Assembly: GCF_000745835.1 (NCBI RefSeq)
Contig: NZ_JQKB01000057.1
Location: forward strand, 1-32,935
DNA: 32,935 nt
Direction of reading: 5' to 3'
From: Belnapia moabensis DSM 16746
GTDB taxonomy: Bacteria; Pseudomonadota; Alphaproteobacteria; Acetobacterales; Acetobacteraceae
This document shows, piece by piece, positions 20,882 through 29,313 of the stretch. The position numbers and the translations under genes were made by a program. Within the stretch, counting starts at the first letter, position 1. The number at the start of each line of letters is the position of its first letter. The notes under the pieces are model-generated. The model saw nothing but the letters and a program-made list of their open reading frames with translations, was not told the origin of the DNA and did no database searches.

Positions 20882-22855
20882 ATGCGCGTACTTCCCAGCG
20901 ATCCCTTGCCTTACGCTGATTTCATCGTCCGCAAGCTGATGCAGCCGGTCGCGCCGGACGGCAGCGCAGGGCTCGCCGTCTCCGAGACGGAGTTTCCGAT
21001 CCTCGGCGATCGCTGGTTCTGGGCCGACGACAACGCGAAGATCCTCGAATTCCTCAGCCTGCCCGCCGTCTGGCGCGAACATCCCGAGGCGGTGACCCAC
21101 GCCTTCCGCTTTCTCACCTCGCTCTGCGAAGGGCCCTTCATCTTCCGCCGCACCGGCCATGCGCGGCTGGAACAGGCGCAACGCGACGGCGGCCGTGCCA
21201 GGTTCATCCACACCTTCCTCCATGTGGAATGCGACCTGCCCGCCGGCAGCGTCACCATCGGCACGCGCTTCCATGACGGGCGGGATGCGCGGAACGTCAT
21301 CCTCACCGGCAACTACGTGCATTTCGTGCATGACGGCGTCTTCTTCAGCCTCGATGTCGAGGACGCCATCTCCGGTTGGGACATCGAGCAGGATGCCGGG
21401 CGGCTTCGACTCTCCCATCGCAGCGAGCTGACCTTCCTGCATGGAGGCCGCCGCCTGCGCTTGGGCCAGCTCACCTACAGCTATGTCGTCCAGGCCTCCT
21501 CCATGTTCGTCGATGCTGAGGCGGTGCTGGAGCTGGACCCTGCCATCAGCGTCTCCGACGTCGTGCTCACCATCGGGCAGGACGGGCTGAGCCACGGCGA
21601 GAACGGCGTGCAATACGGCACGATCTTCATTGATCGGCCGGGCAGCACGCCTCATCGCCACGACGCCGCCACGCCAGGCCATAACAAGCTCGCCGCCGAG
21701 GGCACGCCCTACTGGTCGATCGTGCAGAGCGGCGAGATGCGCGGCTTCGCGCTGGCCGTCCACACCATGCCGCGGGACCCGGGCCGCATCGCGCGGATCG
21801 AGGCCGTATCGGAACATCCGCATCGCCTGCACTGGGTTGTCGCCCAGTATCGCTTTCCCGGCACTTGGCGCGGCGAGCGGCTCGTGGCGGCGGAGCGGAA
21901 GACCATCACCGGCGGCGGCTTCTACGACCGCGTGGCGGACTGCAGCGCAATGTTCCGCGCCCACGGTTTCTCCGCGCGGGAGGCCGCGCATCCGCTCGAC
22001 CTCTCCATCTCCTACGACTACGGGGCGGAGATGGCCGCCTTCGCCCGTTGCTACCGCGGCGCCGGCCAGCCCGACATGCCACGCGCCGCGTTGCTGCTAC
22101 GCGACCAATCACGGGCGATGTTCGACCACTTCTACGAGGTCTATGCCGAAAATCTGCTGACCGCGCAGCGCAGCGACGTCTCGGCCATCTTCTCTCGCCC
22201 GCTCGCCTTCGTCGCCTATGGCTTGGTTGACATGTGGAAGGCGACCGGGGAGGAGCATTACCGTCGCCGCCTGCGCCAAGTGGTCGATACGCTCTTGGAA
22301 TTCGAGCGACCGTTCCGGGGCATCACCGGGGAGACGGAATCCGGCTTCCTCATGGGCATGTCGTCCAGCGCCTTGCCCTATGTCGATTGCCATGCGGCGG
22401 CGATCCTTGCACTGGTACGCGCCTTGCCGGTGCTTGACGACGCAGGCCTCGCCGCCAGCATCGACCGCGCGCTGCACGCCTTCCAGATCCAGACCATGGG
22501 ACTGAAGGCAGCCCATCCGCGCAAATCGGACCTCTTGGTCGTCAACTATCTGCATTCGGAGGGTGGCGGCGCACGGGTCTATGAGCACGCCTTCTGGAAT
22601 TTCTGCGCCGCGCTCAGCCTGCGTGCCTTCAAGGCTCTGAACGGCGCCGCGCATCCGGCGCTCCGCCAGGTCGCGGCGCAGCACGCGACGCGGCTGCAAA
22701 GCTTCGAATCGCTGATCCGCACCCAGTTCGTGCAATCCATCCGCGAGGAGGAAGGGTTGCTGGAGATCAGAACCTCCGCCTTCGCCGCCGAAAGCAATTC
22801 GGAGACCCAGCCCTGGGTCGCGCTCAGCCTCGCCACCGATTCCGGTGACGACTGA
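20882..22855 (+). CDS. Unrecognised 657-residue protein in polysaccharide-like group
   Basis: A large soluble protein with no signal peptide or membrane segment and no family I can name. The first 330 residues look beta-rich (HTFLHVECDLPAGSVTIGTRFHDG, VHFVHDGVFFSLDVEDA, and others) and the last 300 residues look alpha-helical (AMFDHFYEVYAENLLTAQ, ALPYVDCHAAAILALVRALPVLD), the order of a beta-sandwich followed by an alpha-toroid. That layout occurs in glycan-processing enzymes, but no catalytic signature is visible. The start is ATG 20882, because AAGGA lies four bases before it; a GTG at 20858 would add eight residues. It lies upstream of the WcbI-like gene in the same direction, suggesting a shared surface-glycan role. 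The 20783-20881 stretch after recR is unusually AT-rich and may hold its promoter. Confidence 0.7.
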   Translation: MRVLPSDPLPYADFIVRKLMQPVAPDGSAGLAVSETEFPILGDRWFWADDNAKILEFLSLPAVWREHPEAVTHAFRFLTSLCEGPFIFRRTGHARLEQAQRDGGRARFIHTFLHVECDLPAGSVTIGTRFHDGRDARNVILTGNYVHFVHDGVFFSLDVEDAISGWDIEQDAGRLRLSHRSELTFLHGGRRLRLGQLTYSYVVQASSMFVDAEAVLELDPAISVSDVVLTIGQDGLSHGENGVQYGTIFIDRPGSTPHRHDAATPGHNKLAAEGTPYWSIVQSGEMRGFALAVHTMPRDPGRIARIEAVSEHPHRLHWVVAQYRFPGTWRGERLVAAERKTITGGGFYDRVADCSAMFRAHGFSAREAAHPLDLSISYDYGAEMAAFARCYRGAGQPDMPRAALLLRDQSRAMFDHFYEVYAENLLTAQRSDVSAIFSRPLAFVAYGLVDMWKATGEEHYRRRLRQVVDTLLEFERPFRGITGETESGFLMGMSSSALPYVDCHAAAILALVRALPVLDDAGLAASIDRALHAFQIQTMGLKAAHPRKSDLLVVNYLHSEGGGARVYEHAFWNFCAALSLRAFKALNGAAHPALRQVAAQHATRLQSFESLIRTQFVQSIREEEGLLEIRTSAFAAESNSETQPWVALSLATDSGDD

Positions 22856-22875
22856 CGCTCCTTCTGCAAGGACTG

Positions 22876-22994
22876 ATACCAAGTCCCGGTGACCCCAACC
22901 TGTCAGCGGCGGAGGGGCGCGCCCTCGACACAACCCGCTCCGGCCTCGGAGGAGCCGCTTTACTGCATGGGTTCTCATCAGCGGGATTTGGTAT
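22876..22994. repeat. MITE-like segment with terminal inverted repeats
   Basis: The left arm (ATACCAAGTCCCGGTGA, 22876-22892) matches the reverse complement of the right arm (22978-22994) at all but two of 17 positions. The interior of about 85 bp has no gene. The size and the terminal repeats fit a miniature inverted-repeat element or an intergenic palindromic repeat. No target duplication is evident. It lies directly before the WcbI-like gene and could carry its promoter or separate it from the upstream gene. Confidence 0.55.
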
Positions 22995-23003
22995 GAGCGG
23001 GCC

Positions 23004-24047
23004 ATGAAAGCCTTCTTCTCCGCCGAGGACATCGTCGAGGCCCTCTACCAGGGCCTGCTGCAGCGTGGCGCCGACCCGGAAGGTCTTGCCACCTATGCCG
23101 CGGAGTTGCGCCGTGACGGGCTGGGGCCGGTGATCGGCTCTTTGCTTGGCAGCGAGGAATTCCGCAATGCCAACGGCCTCGGCGGAAACCGGATGCTCAC
23201 CATCGTCGGCAACTGCAATGCTCCGGTGCTCGCCAACTGCCTGCGCAGCGGCAGCAATGCCTGGGTGCGATGGGTGGCCGACGTGAATGACCGCGGCAGG
23301 CCGCATTTCGACGCGGCCATGGCGGCAATGAATGCGGGGATGGCGGGCGACATCATCTCCGTCCCTTTCGGCGAAGATTACCCGGACCTGTCCAGCAGCC
23401 GCATCAGGGCGCTCAATCCAGGGCGCTTCCACTTGATGACGAACATCCATTTCACCGGCCTGCATCCGGACATTACCTATTTCGGTCCCTTCGGCCGGCG
23501 CATCCACAGCGCGATCGGCGAGTACAACAGCCGCATCGTCCTGTTGTGCTTCCTCAGAAACATGAGCGAGCGGGACTGCCTCGCCCGATTCAATGCTAGG
23601 ACTTATGAGGCGCTCGGCTATTTCCGCGCCTGGGACGAATCGGCCGACGAGCTCCGCCGACGCGACCGGCCGATGAACATCACCTTCGCCGATGCCTTCC
23701 TCGAAATCACGCGGCAGGAGCAGACGCTCTACTCGATGAACCACCCGACCAGCATCGCCATCGCCTCGCAGGCGGAGTGCATTGCGCGCGCGCTCGGTCT
23801 TGGCGGCCGCTTTCTGCCGGATGCCTTCCACAATCCGCTGGCGGACCAGGTGCACTGGCCAATCTATCCCGAGATCGGTGAGGCGAACCGGCTGCGCTAC
23901 GAGACCGCGTTCCGCTTCGGTACGCCCTCCAGCAGTCTTGGCCTCGAGGAATTCGTCTACGCGTCCTACCGGCGCTACGCGACCTATGGCCTTGAGGCGA
24001 TGCGGCAGGCCGCACGGCCGGACGACAGGCTCGACCGGGATATCTGA
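23004..24047 (+). CDS. DUF4214 - WcbI-type polysaccharide biosynthesis protein
   Basis: A 347-residue fusion. Residues 1-55 (VEALYQGLLQRGADPEGLATYAAELR, then GSLLGSEEFRN) are a DUF4214 domain, a small helical unit common in surface-associated alphaproteobacterial proteins. The remainder matches the WcbI family of putative acetyl-/acyltransferases for capsule or exopolysaccharide: MLTIVGNCNAPVLANCLR, then NIHFTGLHPDITYFG and YSMNHPTSIAIASQA. WcbI binds coenzyme A in the family. It probably modifies a surface glycan in the cytoplasm. The ATG at 23004 is nine bases after the inverted-repeat segment. It is convergent, six bases apart, with a methyltransferase that also starts with DUF4214. Confidence 0.75.
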   Translation: MKAFFSAEDIVEALYQGLLQRGADPEGLATYAAELRRDGLGPVIGSLLGSEEFRNANGLGGNRMLTIVGNCNAPVLANCLRSGSNAWVRWVADVNDRGRPHFDAAMAAMNAGMAGDIISVPFGEDYPDLSSSRIRALNPGRFHLMTNIHFTGLHPDITYFGPFGRRIHSAIGEYNSRIVLLCFLRNMSERDCLARFNARTYEALGYFRAWDESADELRRRDRPMNITFADAFLEITRQEQTLYSMNHPTSIAIASQAECIARALGLGGRFLPDAFHNPLADQVHWPIYPEIGEANRLRYETAFRFGTPSSSLGLEEFVYASYRRYATYGLEAMRQAARPDDRLDRDI

Positions 24048-24053
24048 GCCCGG

Positions 24054-25022
24054 TCAGCCTTTCTGGAAAACGAAATTGTTGGAGAGGCAGTCAGCGCGCT
24101 GCGCAACCACCCAGGTATCCTCGCGCAGTTCGAGCAGCCGGCAGCCATGCGCATGCGCCAGGTCGAGCACCGCCCGCTGCGGCACCTGGTGCATCTCTAC
24201 CGCCGGGCCCTGGGCATCCGCCGCATACTCGGCCAAGCTGAAGCGATAGCCTTCGTAATAGGTCGGCACCTGAAAGATGGCGAGGCCGCCCGGCGCCAGC
24301 GCGCGGAACATGCCATCGAGGATATGCATGATCACCGGCGGCGGGTTGTGCTGCAACACGATGCGCGAGAACCAGAGGTCGAAGCCCTGGACTGGATGCA
24401 GCTGTTGCGCCGTCACTTGCTGGAAACCGATATTGTCGAGCCCGAGGCGCTGCCGCCGCTGCTCTGCCAGGCGCAGATGCGCGGCGGAGATGTCGAGCCC
24501 GACGACTTTTCGGAACAAGGGCGCCAGTTGCATGGTGAGCCGCCCAACGCCGCAGCCATACTCGATAAGGGTCGCAACCTCCTCTGGCTTGCGCCCGACG
24601 CGGGCGAGGATGGCCAGCAGGATATGTCGGTCAATGGCCGCTGAAGCGTAGAACTCTTCCTCGCTTCCGCCGATGCGGTCGGGGAGGAAGGTTTCGTTGC
24701 TGATGACGGACCAATGCGGCGCGGCCTCGCCGATCGCCTCCCATCGCGCCGCCACTACATGCAGCAGACGGGTAAGGTCCTCGGGCGATGCCTCGGTGTC
24801 GACATGCAGCGGCGGCGCCTCCAGGGACAAGGTCGCGGCCAAAGGTGCTGCGGTCGTCGGCCCGAACTGGTCCAGGAATTCAGGCGAGCCGGTGAAATCA
24901 CGCCGAAGGCTGTCGAGATCGTTGTAGTGGCGGCAGTGGCCGTCGACGACGGCCTCGTTCTCCGGCTCCCGTCCGAGGAGGAGGCGATAGGCCAGCACGA
25001 CCTCGTCACGGGTGAGCGGCAT
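24054..25022 (-). CDS. DUF4214 - class I SAM methyltransferase fusion
   Basis: A 322-residue fusion. Residues 1-52 (EVVLAYRLLLGREPENEAVVDG, then RRDFTGSPEFLDQFG) form a DUF4214 domain. The methyltransferase domain has motif I in IEYGCGVGRLTMQLA near 160, the acidic residue after strand 2 in VVGLDISAAHLRLAE, and the motif IV-like FDLWFSRIVLQHNPPPVIMHILDGMFRALAPGGLAIFQVP. It would transfer a methyl group from S-adenosylmethionine, likely to a sugar or a lipid-linked glycan given the neighbours; the substrate is unknown. Its 3' end faces the WcbI-like gene with a gap of six bases, so the pair may be co-inherited. Confidence 0.82.
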   Translation of the reverse strand: MPLTRDEVVLAYRLLLGREPENEAVVDGHCRHYNDLDSLRRDFTGSPEFLDQFGPTTAAPLAATLSLEAPPLHVDTEASPEDLTRLLHVVAARWEAIGEAAPHWSVISNETFLPDRIGGSEEEFYASAAIDRHILLAILARVGRKPEEVATLIEYGCGVGRLTMQLAPLFRKVVGLDISAAHLRLAEQRRQRLGLDNIGFQQVTAQQLHPVQGFDLWFSRIVLQHNPPPVIMHILDGMFRALAPGGLAIFQVPTYYEGYRFSLAEYAADAQGPAVEMHQVPQRAVLDLAHAHGCRLLELREDTWVVAQRADCLSNNFVFQKG

Positions 25023-25084
25023 GGCAGGACGACCCCCTGTAATCCAGGAGGCGCTATCCTCTATTTGCCTGCTGCAAGCAAGGC

Positions 25085-25110
25085 GGAAGGCCCCGCAAGG
25101 GGGGCCTTCC
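25085..25110 (-). terminator. Hairpin terminator after csbD
   Basis: GGAAGGCCCC (25085-25094) pairs perfectly with GGGGCCTTCC (25101-25110) over a six-base loop, a few bases after the csbD-like stop. No good T tract follows, so it may act weakly or protect the mRNA end. Confidence 0.55.
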
Positions 25111-25117
25111 CGATGCG

Positions 25118-25300
25118 TCAGTCGTTGGTCGCGTCGCGGACCTTGTCCTTGGCGCCGCCAACGGCGTTCTGCACCTTGCCCTCGGCCTTGTCGGTCTTGC
25201 CTTCGGCCTGCAGGGCGGCATCACCGGTCACCTTGCCGGCGGCATCCTTCACGGCGCCCTTGACCTGCTTGCCGATGCCTTCGATGCGATCCTTGTCCAT
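25118..25300 (-). CDS. CsbD-like stress protein
   Basis: Encodes 60 residues of the CsbD family, small hydrophilic proteins induced by general stress. MDKDRIEGIGKQVKGAVKDAAGK then TGDAALQAEGKTDKAEGKVQNAVG is the family's repeated amphipathic pattern. ATG 25300 has AAGGGGAG eight bases upstream and is a better start than the GTG three codons earlier, which would sit inside that ribosome site. Biochemical function is not established. A hairpin follows it. Confidence 0.9.
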   Translation of the reverse strand: MDKDRIEGIGKQVKGAVKDAAGKVTGDAALQAEGKTDKAEGKVQNAVGGAKDKVRDATND

Positions 25301-25390
25301 GGCTGGCACTCCCCTTGGCGCACCGCGACATGCGATGGCCTCAGGACCAGAACGCGATGGGGGAACGAAAGGTTCCGGGTTACGATCCGG

Positions 25391-26722
25391 TCACAGGCTC
25401 TCCAGCGCCGCCTCAATCGCATCGCCGAAACGCTCGACGATCGTATCCACCTGCTCGGCCGTGACGTTGTAGGGCGGCGCGAGGATGGCATGGTCGCCCT
25501 GCCGCCCGTCGATGGTGCCCCCCATCGGGTAGCAGGCGAGGCCGCGGGCATAGCCTTCCATCTTCACCCGCTCGTTCAGCTTGAGCGTCGGGTCGAACAC
25601 CGCCTTGCTCGCCCGGTCGGCGACGAACTCCACCGCCCAGAACAGGCCGCGCCCGCGGATGTCGCCGATATGGCGGTGGTTGCCGAAGCGCTCCAGCAGC
25701 CGCTGCTCCAGCCGCGTGCCCATCGCCTGCACATTGTCCAGCAGGTGCTCCTCGACGATCACCTGCTGCACCGCCAGCGCCGCGGCACAGGCCACGGGAT
25801 GCGCCTGGTAGGTGTGGCCGTGCATGAAGGCGCCGGAGCCTTGCAGGAAGGCCTGCATCACCCGCCCATGGACGAGGATGCCGCCAATCGGCTGGTAGCC
25901 GCCGCCGAGCCCCTTGGCGACGATCTGGATGTCGGGCACCACGCCCTCCTGCTCCCAGGTGTGCATGGCGCCGCAGCGGCCCATGCCGCTCATCACCTCG
26001 TCGAGGATGAGCAGCGCGCCGTGCCGGTCGCAGACCGCCTTCATCGCCGGGAAGTAGCCGGGCAGCGCCGTGGCGCAGCCGAGCGTCGCGCCCACCACCG
26101 TCTCCGCCATGAAGCCGATGACGGTATCGGGGCCGAGGCGCTGGAACTCCGCCTCCAGCTCGTCGGCCAGGCGGGCGACATACTGCTCGTCGCTCTCGCC
26201 CTCGCCCTGGCCGCGATAGGCGTAGCAGGGCGAGACATGGCTGAAGGCCGGCGAGAGCAGCGGCTGGTAGGGCGCGCGGCGCATGGCGTTGCCGCCGGCC
26301 GAGAGCGCGCCGAGGGTGTTGCCGTGGTAGCTCTGCCGCCGGGCGATGAAGCGCGTCCTCTGCGGCTGGTCGAGCTCAAGAAAATACTGCCGCGCCAGCT
26401 TGATCGCCGCCTCGTTCCCCTCGGAGCCGGAGGAGCAGAAATAGGCATGCGTCAGCCCGCCCGGTTCGTGGCCGACCAGCACATCGGCCAGCGCCTCGGC
26501 GCTCTCGCAGCTGAACAGCGCGGTATGAGCGTAGGAGAGCCTGTCGAGCTGCGCCTTGATCGCCTCGATCACCTTCGGATGCCCGTGGCCGAGGCAGGCG
26601 ACGGCCGCGCCGCCCGAGGCATCGATGATCGCGCGGCCGTCCTGGTCGTAGAGATGGATGCCCTCGCCCCCCACGGCGAGCGGCGGGTCGGCATGCAGGC
26701 TGCGATGGATGAGGTGACTCAC
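25391..26722 (-). CDS. Class III (pyridoxal phosphate) aminotransferase
   Basis: A 443-residue aspartate aminotransferase-superfamily protein of class III. Family segments are IIDASGGAAVACLGHGHPKVIEAI, YFCSSGSEGNEAAIKLARQYF (cofactor phosphate binding), SYHGNTLGALSAGG, and LILDEVMSGMGRCG with the cofactor-ring Asp. VAKGLGGGYQPIGG contains the catalytic Lys, and MHGHTYQAHPVACAAAL follows. Class III enzymes use omega-amino groups such as those of beta-alanine, putrescine or GABA; the substrate here is not clear. The start is GTG 26722 with GGAGG about seven bases upstream; the longer open frame is rejected. Confidence 0.9.
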   Translation of the reverse strand: MSHLIHRSLHADPPLAVGGEGIHLYDQDGRAIIDASGGAAVACLGHGHPKVIEAIKAQLDRLSYAHTALFSCESAEALADVLVGHEPGGLTHAYFCSSGSEGNEAAIKLARQYFLELDQPQRTRFIARRQSYHGNTLGALSAGGNAMRRAPYQPLLSPAFSHVSPCYAYRGQGEGESDEQYVARLADELEAEFQRLGPDTVIGFMAETVVGATLGCATALPGYFPAMKAVCDRHGALLILDEVMSGMGRCGAMHTWEQEGVVPDIQIVAKGLGGGYQPIGGILVHGRVMQAFLQGSGAFMHGHTYQAHPVACAAALAVQQVIVEEHLLDNVQAMGTRLEQRLLERFGNHRHIGDIRGRGLFWAVEFVADRASKAVFDPTLKLNERVKMEGYARGLACYPMGGTIDGRQGDHAILAPPYNVTAEQVDTIVERFGDAIEAALESL

Positions 26723-26801
26723 GGGTAGGACCTCCGGCGCGGCAAGGCGGCCAGGGTTCCATGATTCCGAAAGCCGCTCAACACGCGGCCAAGCAGCAAC
26801 T

Positions 26802-26948
26802 TCAAGGCATGGTGCGCGGCGCGGTCGTCTGCGGCGTCGGCGCGATGCGGCCGTTCTGGTCGGGCGTCGCCACCCCGTCGGTCCGGCGCGGCGCTTCGGC
26901 GCAGGCGGCGAGCAGGGCGAGCAGCAGCAGCGGGGCGGCAAGGCGCAT
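26802..26948 (-). CDS. Tiny lipoprotein (48 residues)
   Basis: Reads MRLAAPLLLLALLAACAEAP as a complete lipoprotein signal, with lipobox LAAC and lipidated Cys16, followed by a polar, Thr/Pro-rich tail (APTPQTTAPRTMP) and a TGA at 26802. The mature part has only 33 residues. It lies between the CNT transporter and the aminotransferase, in their direction, so it may be part of that transcript. Function unknown, as for many short proline-rich lipoproteins of this group. Confidence 0.65.
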   Translation of the reverse strand: MRLAAPLLLLALLAACAEAPRRTDGVATPDQNGRIAPTPQTTAPRTMP

Positions 26949-27006
26949 GATCCGTCTCCAAGGCGGTTGCAACAGAGGCAGAAACCCCGTCGCCCCCCGA
27001 AGTTGC

Positions 27007-28252
27007 TCAGGGTGCCGTCAGCACCCCGACCGTCGCGCCCGCCATGCAGCAGGCGATGCTCGCCGCCACCAGGGCCTTCAGGCCAAGCTGCAGGATATCG
27101 GCCCGGCGCTCCGGGCACATCGCGGCCATCCCCGTCACCATGATCCCGACCGAGGCGAAATTCGTGAAGCCGCAAAGCGCGTAGGTGAGGATGACGCGCG
27201 ATCGCTCGGCAAGCCCCGCCCCGCCGCTGGCGGCGAGCTGGAGGTAGCTGACGAACTCGTTCACCACCACCTTCACGCCGAGGCTGGCGCCCACCGTCGC
27301 GCATTCGCCGGCCGGGATGCCCATGGCGAAGGCGAGCGGCCAGAAGGCGACGCCTGCGATGCCCTCCAGCGTCCAGCCTGTCAGCGGCTGGAGGATGCCG
27401 TTCGTCAGCGCCACCAGCGCGACGAAGACGATGAGCGAAGCCATGATGCCGAGCAGCAGCTGCAACCCATCCGCCGTGCCACGCACCAGCGCGTCCATGG
27501 TGCTGTCATGGAGGCGGGGCGCCTCCCTTTCCGGCGCGGATGCCGCCATCGCCTCGCGTTCCGGCAGCATCAGCAGCGCGGCAAGGATGGCGCCCGGCGC
27601 CGAGACCAGGCTCGCCGTCAGCAGCTGCCCGGCCGCATCCGGCACCACAGGGGCGATCATCGTCGCATAGACCACCAGCATGTTGCCGCTGATCGTGGCG
27701 AAGCCGGCGACCATGACGACGAAGAGTTCCGCCTGCGTCAGCCGCCCGAGCCAGGGGCGGATCAGCAGCGGCGCCTCCACCATGCCGACGAAGACATTCG
27801 CCGCGACCGAGAGGTTGCAGGCCCCGGAGAGGCCGAAGAGCCAGCCGAGGCCGCGCCAGCCCCTTCACCACCAGCGGCATGACGCGCCAGTGGTAGAGCA
27901 CGGCGGAGAGCGCGCCGACCAACAGAACCAGCGGCAGCGCCTGGAAGAACAGGATGAAGCTGCCGCCCGGCACCGTCTCGGCATAGGGCAGCGGCCCGCC
28001 GCCGAGATAGCCGAAGACCAGAGTCGTGCCCGCCCGCGTCGCTCGCGCCAGCGCCTCCACCGCATCGCCCACCAGGGCGAAGGCAGCGCGCAGCGGCGGC
28101 AGGTGCAGCAGCGCCGCGGCAACAAGCGTCTGGCCGAGCAGCCCGGCGACTACGACGCGCGGGCGCACGCCATGCCGGCAGCCGCCCAGTACCCAGGCCA
28201 GTAGGCAGAGCGCCGGCAGGCCGGCGAGGGACTGCAGTTGCAGCGTGCTCAT
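27007..28252 (-). pseudogene. CNT-family (NupC-like) nucleoside transporter with a frameshift
   Basis: The two halves of a concentrative nucleoside transporter lie in different frames. The N-terminal half starts at ATG 28252 (MSTLQLQSLAGLPALCLLAWVLGG) and includes GPLPYAETVPGGSFILFFQALP and VMPLVVKG. The C-terminal half, ending at 27007, has ATISGNMLVVYA, GECATVGASLGVKVVVNEFVSY (the family signature) and LCGFTNFASVGIMVTG. Together they give about 415 residues, the normal size. One base appears to be missing at about 27850-27870, where the expected ...VVKGLA-RGLGWLFGLSGACNLS... jumps frame. Either a real mutation or a sequencing error. Its start overlaps the rmuC stop as ATGA, so the two are coupled. 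Confidence 0.85.
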
Positions 28253-29259
28253 TCGGCGGCCCGTGCCGTGCGCGGCGTGTCCATCTCCACCGCCTCGATC
28301 CGGGCGGCCGTCGCCAGGATCTTCTGCGCGGTGATGCCGATCTGGTCCATGTCCGCCTGCGCCTCGCCGAAATGCCGCTTGAGATTGGCGACGCGCCGGT
28401 CGAGCCGCCCCGTCTCCTCCGCCAGCCGGGCGACCTCCAGCCGGAGGTGTTGCGCCTCCGCCCGCAGCCGCACATCGCGCATCAGCGCCCGCATGGCGCC
28501 GAGCACGGCCCAGAGCGTCCCCGGCGAGACCAGGTAGACGCCGCGCCGCGCCGCCTCCTGCACCAGCCCGCCATGCAGCGCGTGGAGGTCGGCATGGAGG
28601 GCCTCGGAAGGGAGGAAGATCAGCGCGCCCTCGGCCGTCTCGCCGGGGCGGATGTACTTGGTCGCCACGTCGTCCACATGGCGACGGATATCGGAGGCCA
28701 GCCGCCGCGTCGCATGCACCCTGGCCGCGTCGTCCATGGCCGTCCGCAGCGCCTGCCAGGCCTCGAGCGGGAATTTGCTGTCGATGGCGATGGGCCCGGG
28801 CGGGAAGGGCAGGCGGATCAGCGCGTCGCAGCGCGTGCCGTTGGAGAGCGGGTGCTGCCAGGCCCAGCCCTCGGCCGGCAGCCGGTCGGCCAGCATGTCG
28901 CGCAGTTGCACCTCACCGAAGGCCCCGCGTGCCTGCTTGTTGCCGAGGATGCCGGCAAGCGTCGTCACCTGCCCGCCCAGCGCCTCGATATTGGCCCGCG
29001 CGGCGTCGATGACGGCGAGGCGCTCATGGATGCGGCGGGCGCTCTCCTGCGTCCGGTCGGCGCTGTCGGCGAGGCTGCGGGCCAGGCGCTCGTTCTGCTG
29101 AGCGACGGCCTGGTCGAGCCGATCGGACAGCGCCTCCATCCGGTCGGCGAGCAGCGCTACGCCCTCCCCGCCGCCGCGCGGGCGGAAGGCGAGCACCAGC
29201 AGCCCGCCGGCGAGCGCGGCCACGACAGGCACCAGCAAGGGCAGCAGCCAGTCCGGCAC
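28249..29259 (-). CDS. rmuC: DNA recombination protein RmuC
   Basis: A 336-residue RmuC. An N-terminal membrane helix (WLLPLLVPVVAALAGGLLVLAF) anchors it, followed by a coiled coil (LLADRMEALSDRLDQAVAQQNERLARSL) and the RmuC core: LGNKQARGAFGEVQLRDMLAD, CDALIRLPFPPGPIAIDSKFPLEAW, then TKYIRPGETAEGALIFLPSEA and VYLVSPGTLWAVLGAMR. It limits inversions at short inverted repeats in E. coli and resembles nucleases. I start it at GTG 29259, which has GGGGGAG eight bases upstream; an earlier in-frame TTG (29283) is possible. Its stop overlaps the nupC-like start. Confidence 0.9.
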   Translation of the reverse strand: MPDWLLPLLVPVVAALAGGLLVLAFRPRGGGEGVALLADRMEALSDRLDQAVAQQNERLARSLADSADRTQESARRIHERLAVIDAARANIEALGGQVTTLAGILGNKQARGAFGEVQLRDMLADRLPAEGWAWQHPLSNGTRCDALIRLPFPPGPIAIDSKFPLEAWQALRTAMDDAARVHATRRLASDIRRHVDDVATKYIRPGETAEGALIFLPSEALHADLHALHGGLVQEAARRGVYLVSPGTLWAVLGAMRALMRDVRLRAEAQHLRLEVARLAEETGRLDRRVANLKRHFGEAQADMDQIGITAQKILATAARIEAVEMDTPRTARAAE

Positions 29260-29313
29260 GCAGAGCACTCCCCCGATTCGCAAGGGGCGAGTCTTGCATG
29301 GTTCGTGCCGGGA

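Noticed and set aside
25391-27304. 637-codon aminotransferase
   Set aside because: Residues before the GTG at 26722 are shadow of the small lipoprotein and CNT gene; the ribosome site precedes 26722.
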